Origin: Mycobacterium hubeiense
GTDB taxonomy: Bacteria; Actinomycetota; Actinomycetes; Mycobacteriales; Mycobacteriaceae
Length of the DNA stretch: 64,000 nucleotides
Reading direction: 5' to 3'
Assembly (NCBI RefSeq): GCF_002838065.1
Contig: NZ_PIZU01000012.1
Span: 62,001 to 126,000 of the forward strand
The notes beneath the pieces were generated by a model that saw nothing but the letters and a program-made list of their open reading frames with translations, had not been told where the DNA came from and made no database searches. Below are positions 7,403 through 15,998 of this stretch, piece after piece (position 1 is the first letter of the stretch; each line of letters begins with the position of its first letter). A program made the position numbers and the translations under genes.

Positions 7403-8559
7403 TGGCCACGCCGATGCGTCGGCGGCCCGGCATCGGTATGCGGCTGCTGATCGCTCAAACCATGGTGTTGCTGGCCGGCGCCATCACCACCTGGGTGGTT
7501 GCCGCAATCGTGGGGCCCCCGCTGTTTCGTGAACACCTACACCAAGCCGGCGTGGCTGCCGGTTCCGCCGAAGAGTTCCACGCCGACGAGGCCTATCAGT
7601 ACGCCACCGCGCTATCGGTCGGCGGCGCGGTTGCCGTCTCGGCGTTGGTCGCGTTCGCGGTCAGCTGGTACGTCAGCCGCAGATTGCAGCGCTCCATCAC
7701 TGAAGTGGCGTCGGCGGCCACCGCGGTCGCCGAGGGCCGCTATGGGATCCGGGTATCACCGCCGCACCTCGGTGAGGACTTCGACTCGCTGGCGCAAGCT
7801 TTCAACCAAATGGCAGCCCAGCTGCAGGCCGTCGACACCAGCCGGCGGCAGCTGTTCGCCGATCTTGCCCACGAAATACGCACTCCTGTATCGGTTTTGC
7901 AGGCCTACACCGAGGCCATCGAGGACGGTGTGCGGTCGTTGACTCCCGACACCACCGCGATGCTGCGCGACCAGACTCAGCGCTTGGTGCGTTTCGCCGA
8001 GGACGTCGCCACCCTCGCGCAGGCTGAGGAAAGCGCGACTTCGCTGCAGTTCGCCGACATCGACGTCGCCGAGCTGATCGCCAAGACGGCGGCCGCGATG
8101 AGCGGGCGCTACCGCGCCAAGGCCGTGTCGTTGTCGACGCATCTGCCCACCACTGAGCTGCCGCCGCTGTGGGGCGATGAGCAGCGACTGACCCAAGTAC
8201 TGGCGAACCTCCTCGACAACGCGCTACGGCACACACCGCCGCACGGGCGGGTCGACGTGCACGCCGACACCGATGGCACCCGACTCCTGATGCGCATCAC
8301 CGACACCGGCGAGGGCATCGCTCCCGAGCATTTACCGCATGTGTTCGAACGGCTGTACCGCGCCGATGCGGCCCGCACCCGCGACCACGGTGGCTCAGGG
8401 CTCGGCCTGGCCATCGCCAAGGCGCTCGTTGAGGCACACGGCGGCCATATCAGCGCCAGCAGCCAGGGTGCGGGGACCGGGACAACGTTCACCATCGCGC
8501 TGCCGCTGCGACGCAACGTGGCCTCAGCGCATGCCGGCACGGTTGAGCGGGCACTCTGA
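7402..8559 (+). CDS. Sensor histidine kinase with short His-containing outer loop
   Basis: A 385-residue membrane kinase with two transmembrane helices (about residues 14-38 and 75-98), a HAMP segment, an H-box (LAHEIRTP), an N-box (LLDNALRHTP) and G-boxes (DTGEGIAPEH, GGSGLGLAIA). The outer loop is only about 35 residues but holds HLHQ and FHADE, so it may bind a metal ion directly; this is inference. The start overlaps the regulator stop (TGATG). GTG 7399 is possible but ATG 7402 is preferred. Kinase and regulator form one operon. Confidence 0.93.
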   Translation: MATPMRRRPGIGMRLLIAQTMVLLAGAITTWVVAAIVGPPLFREHLHQAGVAAGSAEEFHADEAYQYATALSVGGAVAVSALVAFAVSWYVSRRLQRSITEVASAATAVAEGRYGIRVSPPHLGEDFDSLAQAFNQMAAQLQAVDTSRRQLFADLAHEIRTPVSVLQAYTEAIEDGVRSLTPDTTAMLRDQTQRLVRFAEDVATLAQAEESATSLQFADIDVAELIAKTAAAMSGRYRAKAVSLSTHLPTTELPPLWGDEQRLTQVLANLLDNALRHTPPHGRVDVHADTDGTRLLMRITDTGEGIAPEHLPHVFERLYRADAARTRDHGGSGLGLAIAKALVEAHGGHISASSQGAGTGTTFTIALPLRRNVASAHAGTVERAL

Positions 8560-8598
8560 AACTTCACGCATCCAAAATTTGTTCGGCGGATGGGGTTC

Positions 8599-9558
8599 TC
8601 ACACCCGCAGCAGCGCCTCCACGTTGCCGTGCGCAAGCTTCTCGCGGTCGACCGGACTGATCGGCGCCGTGTCCAGCAGCGCCCGTGCTGAGGCGTTGTC
8701 GGTGTAGGGATAGTCGACCGAGAAGATCAGGCGGTCGATGCCGACTGTTGACAACGCGCATTGCAGCGGCGGGAACGTGGTGTAGCCACTGGTGGTGAAC
8801 CAGACGTTGGTTTGGAAGTACTGCGCGACCGGTTGGCGCAGCTCGGTCATTGGGCTCAGCACAGTGTCGATGCGGTCCAGGGCGAACGGAATCATCTCCC
8901 CCATATGCCCCACGATGACCCGCAACTCCGGGATACGATCGAACACCCCCGTGCTGATCAACCGCAGGACATGTAGTGCGGTCTCGGCGTGCCAGCCCCA
9001 GCCGGCGGTGGCCAGCAGATCGGCCAGCACCGGCGGCAGTCCGCCGAAGTAGATCTGCGCCACCTGCGGTGGCGGAAACGACGGATGCAGATACAACGGC
9101 ACGCCCAAATCGGCTGCCGTGGACAGCAGCGGCGTGAAGTCCGGGTGATCGAGGAACCGGCCCTCGATAAGACCGTTGATCATGGCGCCGCAAAAACCGA
9201 GAGTTCCCACCGCTCGCTGCAGTTCGGCCGTCGCAGCCTGCGGATCGCGCATCGGCAGCGCGGCGAATCCGGCGAACCGATCCGGATGTGCCGCAATGAC
9301 TTCGGCCAGATCGTCGTTGGTTTGACGAACCACATCCACGGCTTGAGCTGCCGGCAGCGCTTCGGCGCCGGGCACCGTGTGGGACAACACCTGCATGGCG
9401 ATGCCCGCGGCGTCCATGTCGGCGAGGCGGCCGGCGCCAAGGTCTTCCAGCTTGTCCTGGATTCGGGCCAGTTGAGGATGCTTGCCCAAGTTGGCCAGCG
9501 CTTCGGCCGGCTGCAGACCGGGATGGGCGTAGTGCTCTTCAATGGCGATGACCCGCAT
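8599..9558 (-). CDS. Amidohydrolase-2 family (ACMSD/resorcylate-decarboxylase-like) protein
   Basis: A 319-residue TIM-barrel metal-dependent hydrolase or decarboxylase. The N-terminus has IEEHY, the ExH form seen in gamma-resorcylate-type decarboxylases. Further metal or active-site motifs are LHPSFPP, IVGHMGE and FSVDYPY. The substrate cannot be told from sequence. It converges on the kinase gene. A TACCC-N5-GGGTA site lies 28 bp before its start, which points to copper-responsive control and is unusual for this enzyme family. Confidence 0.85.
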   Translation of the reverse strand: MRVIAIEEHYAHPGLQPAEALANLGKHPQLARIQDKLEDLGAGRLADMDAAGIAMQVLSHTVPGAEALPAAQAVDVVRQTNDDLAEVIAAHPDRFAGFAALPMRDPQAATAELQRAVGTLGFCGAMINGLIEGRFLDHPDFTPLLSTAADLGVPLYLHPSFPPPQVAQIYFGGLPPVLADLLATAGWGWHAETALHVLRLISTGVFDRIPELRVIVGHMGEMIPFALDRIDTVLSPMTELRQPVAQYFQTNVWFTTSGYTTFPPLQCALSTVGIDRLIFSVDYPYTDNASARALLDTAPISPVDREKLAHGNVEALLRV

Positions 9559-9585
9559 ATCAACTCCCTCGGATTGCCTGATCCC

Positions 9586-9600
9586 TACCCAGGTAGGGTA
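9586..9600. promoter_or_regulatory. CsoR/RicR-type copper operator
   Basis: TACCC-AGGTA-GGGTA is a near-perfect 5-5-5 inverted repeat of the kind bound by mycobacterial CsoR and RicR. It lies immediately upstream of the amidohydrolase start. Related sites are at 12418, 28492 and 51239. Confidence 0.6.
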
Positions 9601-9698
9601 TTGCCTTTTGAGGATGCGGGTTCCCGCCGGCCCGTTTACCCAAATGCGGTGCCGCCAGAGGCGCCGGGCGGCAACACCCTGGGTCTCACCAAAGAGCG

Positions 9699-9734
9699 GT
9701 CCCCGTGCCGGAGGGACAACACCGGCACGGGGAC
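9699..9734. terminator. Strong hairpin downstream of the DUF305 gene
   Basis: GTCCCCGTGCCGG (9699-9711) and CCGGCACGGGGAC (9722-9734) form a perfect 13-bp stem with a 10-base loop. It lies about 40 bp beyond the DUF305 stop and before the amidohydrolase promoter, as expected of a terminator for the minus strand. There is no U-tract, which is common in mycobacteria. Confidence 0.7.
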
Positions 9735-9774
9735 ACGGAGGAAAGTTCGCCGTCTGAGGTTGACGGGCTCGGCC

Positions 9775-10440
9775 CTACAGTGAGCCAAGAAGCTGCTGCA
9801 TCGCGTCGATTTCTTGCTGCTGCGAGGCGCTGATCTTACGTGCGAGCTCGATTGCGGGCGCGAACTGGCCGCTATCCACCTCGGTCTGCGACATCTCGAT
9901 CGCGCCTTGGTGGTGCTCGATCATCTGCGTCAGGAACAGCCGGCTGGCCTCGACACCCTGGGCGTCGCGCAGGGCGGCCATGTCTTGCTCAGACATCATG
10001 CCTCCGCCGCCGCTCATGTCTCCCATGTCATGTCCGGGCATGCCGGGCATGCCGCTGCCGGGCGACGTCGTGGCCACGCCCCATTCGGCCAGCCAGGCCT
10101 GGAGTTGCTGGATTTCTGGTCCCTGGTCCGCCTTGATCTGGTTGGCCAACGACACCACGCGCGGGTCGATGTCCTGCTTGGCCAGCAGCATGTCGGTCAT
10201 TTCGATCGCCTGCTGATGGTGCGGGATCATTCCCTGAGCGAAGCTGATGTCCGCGTCGTTGTGGGCCTGGGCCTGGGTGCCGCCGCCGGCCGGCGTCGAG
10301 GGTGATGGCGTCGCCGCGGCCGACGTGGTCATTGATCCCATGTCATGCTCGGCTTGCGGGTTGTCGTTGCTGCAGGCGCTCAACGCCACCGCGACCGCCG
10401 CCGCGGCCGCGGCGAGGGTGACGAACCGTTTTGTGTGCAC
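9775..10440 (-). CDS. DUF305 (CopM-like) lipoprotein with two HH-QAIEM motifs
   Basis: A 221-residue lipoprotein (signal ending LSAC). Two DUF305 helical-bundle repeats carry MIPHHQQAIEM and MIEHHQGAIEM, separated by a Met/Gly/His-rich linker (GMPGMPGHDMGDM). DUF305 proteins such as CopM bind copper outside the cytoplasm. GTG 10440 is preferred because GGAAGG lies seven bases upstream; ATG 10461 is in frame just before it. The Met-rich linker closely resembles the insert in MmcO. A strong hairpin follows the gene. Region 10441-10802 upstream holds its promoter; I see no clear operator there. Confidence 0.88.
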   Translation of the reverse strand: MHTKRFVTLAAAAAAVAVALSACSNDNPQAEHDMGSMTTSAAATPSPSTPAGGGTQAQAHNDADISFAQGMIPHHQQAIEMTDMLLAKQDIDPRVVSLANQIKADQGPEIQQLQAWLAEWGVATTSPGSGMPGMPGHDMGDMSGGGGMMSEQDMAALRDAQGVEASRLFLTQMIEHHQGAIEMSQTEVDSGQFAPAIELARKISASQQQEIDAMQQLLGSL

Positions 10441-10802
10441 ACGAATTCCTTCCGTTGTCATCGGTGGTGATGCTGTGTCCCTGGTGGATGATGCGCCAGG
10501 CGGGTGCGCGCATGGCTGGCATACCCAGCTATCGGCTGTGCACTCATCGGCTACCAGCGTGGAGCCCAGACCTAAGGGTCGGCTCGACATTCGATGAAGA
10601 ATCGGTAAAGACTGCCGGGGGCGCCGCGAAACCGACCAAGCACTTTGGTAGCTGCTCAATCGCGCTGCACGCCTGATGACTGGCAGGTCGCGGAATCGCT
10701 ATCCACGTGAGGATTTGTCAGGTTCAATCCCGGGATAGTTGCCCCCTGGTGCGTCGATCATGGCACCCTAATGCCATCGGTACCTTTGCGTCTGGCACGG
10801 GT

Positions 10803-12170
10803 TCAGGGGTGTGTGGCCTCGACCGTCACCCTGCCACCGCGGGCCGGGATCATTGTGACGTTGCGGTGCAACGGCCGTTCCGGAGCGACGTCTGGGGCGC
10901 GCAGATCGGTACGGCGCACGATATCTCGGAGCACGATGCGCATCTCCTCCATCGCCAGTGCGGCACCGAGGCACCGCCGGATGCCACCCCCGAACGGAAG
11001 CCACGTATGCGCACTCGGCTTCACCCCGAGGAAACGCTCCGGCCGGAACGCGAAAGGGTCGGGGTAGAGATCCTCACGATGGTGGACCAGCAGGATGCTC
11101 ACCCGAACGCGAGTACCCGCGGGAGCCACGTAGTCACCCAGCTGCCATGGCACCTGCACCTGACGTCCGGTCATCGGAACCACCGGCCTTGCTCGCATCG
11201 CCTCGTGGATTGTCGCCTCGAGATAGTCGTCCTCGCCGGCACGGACCGACGCTCGAAGCCGGTCGTATACCGCGGGCGTCCGAAGCAGTCGCTCGCACGC
11301 CCAAGCGATCGAGTTCGCCGTAGTCTCGTGTCCGGCCAACACGAGGGTGAGCAGCTCGTTTCGCAACTCAAGGTCAGTCAGGGTTTCGCCGTCGTCGGTC
11401 TGCGCGTCAAGCAGCAGCGAAAGCACGTCGTTTCGGTTCCCTCTGCCGGTGTCGCGGCGGCGGTCCTGGATCAGCGGGTATACCGCGCGGTCGAGTCGCT
11501 CCAGTGCGATGCGCTGGGGGCCCACGGGTTCGTCACGTCCGATGTTCAGCAATTCGGCTGGTTTGGCCAACCGGCTCGACGATCCTCGCAGGAGCCAACG
11601 CACAACACTGCGCAGCCGCTCCTCCGGAGTCCCCGGCTCGGGCGGCACTGCGATGCCAAAAATGCCCGACATGATGACGTCGAGGGTGATCCACTGGGCG
11701 GCGGACGCCATCCGGAACGTCGAGCCGGCCGTCCACGCCGAGATCGCACGGTCGCTGACCGCGGCGATCTGCCCGCGGTATCGCTCGATGGCTGCACCGT
11801 GAAACGACGGCATCAGCAGCTTGCGCTGACGACGGTGCCGTTCGCCGACTGCGGTCAGCACCGAGCTGTCGCCGACGATGGGCCGCAACGGCGAATCGCC
11901 CGCGGTGGACGGTGCTATCGCCGGATCCGCGGTGAACAACGACTTGACATGGTGAGGGTGGCATGTGACCACGATCGGCTGGTCGTCCACGAGGCTTTTG
12001 AACCCGAAGACATCGCCGTGGTCGCGTCGAGCCGCGAACATCATATCGCCCTGGCGCATCGAAAAGGCCAGGGTCTGAAAGAGTTTCGGCCCCCCGAGCA
12101 TCGGCGGCAGATGCTGAGGGCCATCTTCGTACGGACCGGCCGATGACGACTGTGGAATCCGACCCTGCAC
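10803..12170 (-). CDS. Cytochrome P450 (CYP135/CYP138-like)
   Basis: About 455 residues. The I-helix motif is AGHETTAN, ExxR is in IHEAMRARP, and the haem-Cys loop is FGGGIRRCLGA. The start of the conserved region (GGPKLFQTLAF) and the overall layout resemble mycobacterial CYP135 and CYP138. The substrate is unknown and no ferredoxin gene is adjacent. The start is uncertain: GTG 12170 gives the usual family length, while the frame extends to ATG 12281 with an Arg-rich, unlikely N-terminus. Confidence 0.88.
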   Translation of the reverse strand: MQGRIPQSSSAGPYEDGPQHLPPMLGGPKLFQTLAFSMRQGDMMFAARRDHGDVFGFKSLVDDQPIVVTCHPHHVKSLFTADPAIAPSTAGDSPLRPIVGDSSVLTAVGERHRRQRKLLMPSFHGAAIERYRGQIAAVSDRAISAWTAGSTFRMASAAQWITLDVIMSGIFGIAVPPEPGTPEERLRSVVRWLLRGSSSRLAKPAELLNIGRDEPVGPQRIALERLDRAVYPLIQDRRRDTGRGNRNDVLSLLLDAQTDDGETLTDLELRNELLTLVLAGHETTANSIAWACERLLRTPAVYDRLRASVRAGEDDYLEATIHEAMRARPVVPMTGRQVQVPWQLGDYVAPAGTRVRVSILLVHHREDLYPDPFAFRPERFLGVKPSAHTWLPFGGGIRRCLGAALAMEEMRIVLRDIVRRTDLRAPDVAPERPLHRNVTMIPARGGRVTVEATHP

Positions 12171-12417
12171 GGGTCCATCACCCGGTCCGCCCGGCGCCAA
12201 ATGCCATCCTCGACGATATGGACGTCCCCTCGCCACGGACGCGACTCGGGAAAGTGTGGAGTGCATCGACGGCACACGCATCCCTCAGTCTGGCGCAGAA
12301 AAGCTCTTGACGAGTGTGAAAACCCGAGGATCAAGGAGCCTGGGCCTTACATGCGCGGTTGCTGCCAGTCGAGTTTGATGTCACATGACGCAGCGAGTCC
12401 GTCCGGCGCCCGTCCTA

Positions 12418-12431
12418 TACCTGTAGGGGTA
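12418..12431. promoter_or_regulatory. Weak CsoR/RicR-type site before the hydrolase gene
   Basis: TACCTGTAGGGGTA, with TACC and GGTA arms, lies about 32 bp before the alpha/beta hydrolase ATG in a likely promoter position. It is one base shorter than the other three candidate copper operators, so it is the least certain of them. Confidence 0.4.
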
Positions 12432-12462
12432 TGGCAGGCAGCGCAGCAGGCACAGGAAATTG

Positions 12463-13257
12463 ATGTCTAGCGACCGTTTGTACACCACCCCTGACGGGTC
12501 GACGATCGCCTACGAGCTCACCGGCCGGGGACGGCCCGTTGGTTATGCCCATGGGGTGTTGCTCAGCAGGGCGGGCGTGCGGGGCCTGGAGGTGTTCGAC
12601 ATCGATGCCGTTGCTGCCGGTCGCATGCTGCTCACCTACGACCAGCGCGGGCATGGCCACTCCACCGGGCGGGCGGTTGTCGAGGATTACCGCTTCGAGC
12701 GCGCCGCGACCGATCTGCTGGGCGTACTCGAGGCTGCGGCGATCGATGAGCCGATTGACTTCGCGGGCTCATCGCTGGGTGCGGCGGCCGTGCTGTATGC
12801 GGCCTTGGCCGCACCAGAGCGGTTCGGCCGGCTGGCATTGCTGATTCCGCCGGTTTCCTGGGAGACCGGCACTCACCCGGCGCGGCAGTGGTATGCCGAT
12901 ACCGCGCGCCGCATTGACGAGATCGGCCCGGCGGCGTGGCGCAAAGAATGGGCGCAGGCTGCACCGTTGCCCATTTTCGCCGACTATCCGCAGGCGAAGT
13001 TCAGCCCTGATGTCCCCGACGAACTGCTCGCTTCGGTCCTGCGGGGTGTGGGTCTCTCGGAGCTGCCCGACCCCGAGGCATTGGCCGCGCTGCACCATCG
13101 CACGCTGATTTTGGCGTGGGACACCGATCCCCTGCATCCGGTGTCGACCGCGGCGCGCCTGCATGTGCTCATGCCGCATTCCACCTTGTACGTTGCCCGT
13201 TCGGTCGCAGACGTCAAGACGTGGACACAGCGAACCGCGGAGTTCTTTGGCGGCTGA
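12463..13257 (+). CDS. Alpha/beta hydrolase-fold protein
   Basis: A 264-residue protein with an alpha/beta hydrolase core: strand region GRPVGYAHG, YDQRGHGHS, nucleophile elbow GSSLGA and an acid candidate in WDTDPLHP. The usual C-terminal catalytic His is not evident; the equivalent region reads ARSVADVKTW, so the activity may be altered or absent. ATG 12463 is preferred over the adjacent TTG. It follows a possible copper operator and converges on ripC with only 8 bp between the stops. Confidence 0.8.
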   Translation: MSSDRLYTTPDGSTIAYELTGRGRPVGYAHGVLLSRAGVRGLEVFDIDAVAAGRMLLTYDQRGHGHSTGRAVVEDYRFERAATDLLGVLEAAAIDEPIDFAGSSLGAAAVLYAALAAPERFGRLALLIPPVSWETGTHPARQWYADTARRIDEIGPAAWRKEWAQAAPLPIFADYPQAKFSPDVPDELLASVLRGVGLSELPDPEALAALHHRTLILAWDTDPLHPVSTAARLHVLMPHSTLYVARSVADVKTWTQRTAEFFGG

Positions 13258-13265
13258 CCTGACGC

Positions 13266-14378
13266 TTAGTAACGGCGGGCGTTGTGGATCGGAGCGTTCG
13301 AGATGGGCGCCACCTTCACCGGTGTGCCGTACGTCGAGGCGTGCACCATCATCCCGTCACCGATATAGATGCCGGCATGAGAGACATCGGAGTAGAACGT
13401 CACGATGTCACCGGGTTGCAGGTCCGAAACTGCGACCGGTTGACCTCCTTGGGCCAAGGCCTGGCTCGAACGCGGCAGCGACTTGCCGTTCTGCAGGAAG
13501 GCCCACTTGATCAGCCCCGAGCAGTCGAAGGCATTCGGTCCGGTCGCACCCCACGAATACGGGGAGCCCACGCGTGACAACGCCGCCTGCACCACAGCCG
13601 CTCCCTCGCCGCCCGGCACCGCCGGCGGTGCCGCAACGTCGCCCGGCGGCTGGCCGGGCATGGCGATAATCGCCGGGTCCGCCGGGGCAGGTGCCGCCGG
13701 CAGTGGTGGGGGTGGTGGGCCTGGATCGGCCAGCGCGGTGCGCTGATCGGGCGTTAGTGCCTCGTACTGTGCCTTCACCGCGGTGATCTGGCGCTGCAGC
13801 TCACTTTGCTTGGACTGCAGCTCGGCGCGCACCGCCGCCGCCTGCTCCGCAGCCGAACGCGCAGCGTCAGCCGATGCGGTTGACGCCTGGGCCGCCATCA
13901 CGGCCCGCTCGTTGGCTTTCTGGAAGGCCCGCATCTGGTCGGTCATCTCGGTGGCCATCGCCCGCTCGACCGAAAGCTGATCGATCAGCTGTTGCGGAGA
14001 ATCGGCGGACAACACCGCCGATACCCCGTCCGGGCGGCCGCCCATGTACATCGCCGCCGCGACCTTGTCGACGGCGCTCTGATACTTGATCAGTTCCGCC
14101 TTGGCTGCTTCCAGTGCCGCCTCGTCGGCGGCCTTGCGGTCCTCGGCGTCTTTTTGCGCGGCAAGTTTGGCGTCCAAGTCCATCTGTGCCGAGTGTATGG
14201 CCTCGGTGGTCTGTTCGGCCTTGCGGGACAACTCGTTAAGCCTGGCCAGCGCGTCGGTGGCCGGATCGGCGCTCACCGTGCCGGCCACCATCGAGCCCAA
14301 CACCGCCGCAGCCGCAAGCGCCCCACCAAGCCATCGCCCAAACGAAGAACCCCTGCGCGCTTTACGGTCGAGTTTCAA
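13266..14378 (-). CDS. ripC: RipC-like peptidoglycan endopeptidase (NlpC/P60)
   Basis: A 370-residue secreted protein: signal peptide, coiled-coil region (about 45-210, beginning TDALARLNELSRKAEQTTEAI), a Pro-rich linker and an NlpC/P60 domain. Catalytic candidates are Cys in FDCSGL, His in SHAGIYIG and His in MMVHAST. The order and wording match M. tuberculosis RipC (385 residues as I recall), which is activated through FtsEX. The start codon is TTG 14378 with AAGGA nine bases upstream. The leader CGCAGTTAAGGA is shared with the small gene at 15659. Confidence 0.9.
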   Translation of the reverse strand: MKLDRKARRGSSFGRWLGGALAAAAVLGSMVAGTVSADPATDALARLNELSRKAEQTTEAIHSAQMDLDAKLAAQKDAEDRKAADEAALEAAKAELIKYQSAVDKVAAAMYMGGRPDGVSAVLSADSPQQLIDQLSVERAMATEMTDQMRAFQKANERAVMAAQASTASADAARSAAEQAAAVRAELQSKQSELQRQITAVKAQYEALTPDQRTALADPGPPPPPLPAAPAPADPAIIAMPGQPPGDVAAPPAVPGGEGAAVVQAALSRVGSPYSWGATGPNAFDCSGLIKWAFLQNGKSLPRSSQALAQGGQPVAVSDLQPGDIVTFYSDVSHAGIYIGDGMMVHASTYGTPVKVAPISNAPIHNARRY

Positions 14379-14517
14379 AACGGACGATCCTTAACTGCGA
14401 TGGCCGAAGTCCGGTGAAAGTACGTAGGTCTCGAATAGGTTACGAAACGGACACGGCGTTGTCCATGCGGAGCGGCAACAGGCGCAACGGTTGCGGTCCC
14501 ATCCCCTAGCGCAGAGC

Positions 14518-14542
14518 GGCCCGCGACAGCCATTCGCGGGCC
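14518..14542. terminator. Hairpin between ripB and ripC
   Basis: GGCCCGCGA (14518-14526) and TCGCGGGCC (14534-14542) form a perfect 9-bp stem with a 7-base loop. It lies between the minus-strand ripB stop (14682) and the ripC start (14378), so it probably separates the two transcripts. No U-tract. Confidence 0.5.
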
Positions 14543-14681
14543 GTGGTGGTGACCTCACCCTCGTGGTGAAGTGTGTGCCGTCCCAACGGTTGCTGGCCGT
14601 GGCGACCCAATGGCCCGTTGCGCGCATACGCGTCGGGTCCGCATGCCGCACCAGCGATGGCTCGCCTCGCCGACTGGGCGC

Positions 14682-15398
14682 TCAGGACTCGATGATGCGC
14701 ACCAGGTACGGCGACATGCCGGCGGTGCGCAGTGGATGAACGCCAACCTGGCCGTAGCTGCTGGCCGACTCCAGTACTTGACCGTTGCCGAGGTAGATGC
14801 CCACATGCTGTGTGCCGCCCGGCCCGTAGAAGATCAGGTCTCCACGCTTGGCTTGCGAGGGTGCAATCTTGCGGCCGGCGTTGTACTGGTCACCGGAGAA
14901 CTTGGGAATCAGCACCCCGACGCCGGCGAATGCGAACTGGGTGAATCCCGAGCAGTCATAGCCCACGGTGTTCGCGCCGGAGTCCACGCCCAACGACGGT
15001 CCGTTCGGCTTGCCACCGCCCCACGAATAGGGAACACCGATCTGGGAGGCCCCGCGCCGGATCACATATTCGATCGCCTGGCTACCCCTGACTCCCGTGA
15101 GGCGCCCGGGAACCGCGCTGGGCGGCACGGCGGTTTCGCCGCCGATCCCCAGGCTGCTGAGGAACTTTCGGCCCAACTCCATCGTCGTCTGCGTGGCGAG
15201 CCGACTGACCTCGAGCGAAGCGTTGGCGATCGCGACCGGATCACCCGGCGCACCGGAACTGACGACCTTCGGCAGCGTCGGATCCCACTGCTCGTCCCCC
15301 GGCTCCGCTGACGCGGGCGTGGCGAGGGTGATCAGAACTAACAGCGCGCAGCAGGCTATCCACATCGCCCGGGTGAAGCGCAGATGCCTATGACGCAT
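14682..15398 (-). CDS. ripB: RipB-like peptidoglycan endopeptidase (NlpC/P60)
   Basis: A 238-residue secreted protein with a signal peptide ending near ASA, the segment QWDPTLPKVVSSGAPGDPVA and a C-terminal NlpC/P60 domain. Catalytic residues are Cys in YDCSGF, His in TQHVGIYLG and Glu in QVLESAS, so it should be active, unlike RipD. It lacks the coiled-coil inhibitory region of RipA. In M. tuberculosis ripA and ripB are adjacent; here they lie 10 kb apart on opposite strands. AAAGGG precedes ATG 15398. A small possible gene ends 7 bp upstream, and a TACTG-N7-CAGTA box lies further up at 15880. Confidence 0.9.
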   Translation of the reverse strand: MRHRHLRFTRAMWIACCALLVLITLATPASAEPGDEQWDPTLPKVVSSGAPGDPVAIANASLEVSRLATQTTMELGRKFLSSLGIGGETAVPPSAVPGRLTGVRGSQAIEYVIRRGASQIGVPYSWGGGKPNGPSLGVDSGANTVGYDCSGFTQFAFAGVGVLIPKFSGDQYNAGRKIAPSQAKRGDLIFYGPGGTQHVGIYLGNGQVLESASSYGQVGVHPLRTAGMSPYLVRIIES

Positions 15399-15404
15399 GG
15401 ACTT

Positions 15405-15659
15405 TCACCCTTTCCAGTCACAAGGCGCATGGCGACCGCTGCCGAGCACAGCCCCATTCCGGCGGCCGAAGCTCGCATCCCCGGTCACGGCATGGCGCAA
15501 TCGTGCGCTGAGCGCGGAACGATGGAACATGTTGCCGGCCTGCGGCCTACGGGCGCCCGGCGCATCGCGGCTTACCGCCGCACTCAACGTCCTTGCGGCA
15601 CCCAGTGTTTCGAAGCGACCTCGAAGCATTGCGGCAGCGACGAGGACGGCACTTCCCAT
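15405..15659 (-). CDS. Possible small gene leading ripB
   Basis: An 84-residue frame from ATG 15659 has a good AAGGAG ribosome site seven bases upstream and ends 7 bp before ripB, suggesting coupling. The product starts with a hydrophobic stretch (MGSAVLVAAAML) and then is Arg/Ala-rich with no recognised domain. Its leader shares CGCAGTTAAGGA with ripC, so it may be the remnant of a duplicated rip start rather than a real gene. Confidence 0.3.
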   Translation of the reverse strand: MGSAVLVAAAMLRGRFETLGAARTLSAAVSRDAPGARRPQAGNMFHRSALSARLRHAVTGDASFGRRNGAVLGSGRHAPCDWKG

Positions 15660-15998
15660 CGGGAGACTCCTTAACTGCGAAATCCGGCGCTGGGAAAGAT
15701 CCGCGACGCTTTCAAACAAGAGCCAGATGTGTTTTCCCACAACACAACATACCTCACTTCGGCACCATTAATAACTCTAGTCACACAATTGCAACCTTCG
15801 TAGCTAGCCCAGGAAAATGCCTTTGATCAGGGCAAATGGCCACCAAACCCGGTGTTGAGGTCGATACGTGAATCGCTAGTACTGAGAATCCCAGTACTGG
15901 GCCCAGCATCAGCGTCGCGACGGTTCTGCGCCTGTTGGCAAGCTTGTGTATCGGACGGTGAGGCTTAGGCTCGGCATGGCGCTACATGGGCCACCAAG
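15660..15998. other. Intergenic region upstream of ripB
   Basis: About 340 bp, relatively AT-rich in its central part, between ripB and the DUF7373-like lipoprotein gene. It holds the TACTG-N7-CAGTA box at 15880 and no convincing gene. Confidence 0.5.
15880..15896. promoter_or_regulatory. Putative BlaI operator, TACTG-N7-CAGTA variant
   Basis: TACTG 15880-15884, seven bases, CAGTA 15892-15896. The right arm extends into the palindrome CCAGTACTGG (15891-15900). It lies upstream of the ripB transcription unit. Spacing is identical to the TACTA/TAGTA boxes, and the same variant occurs at 24196. Confidence 0.55.
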
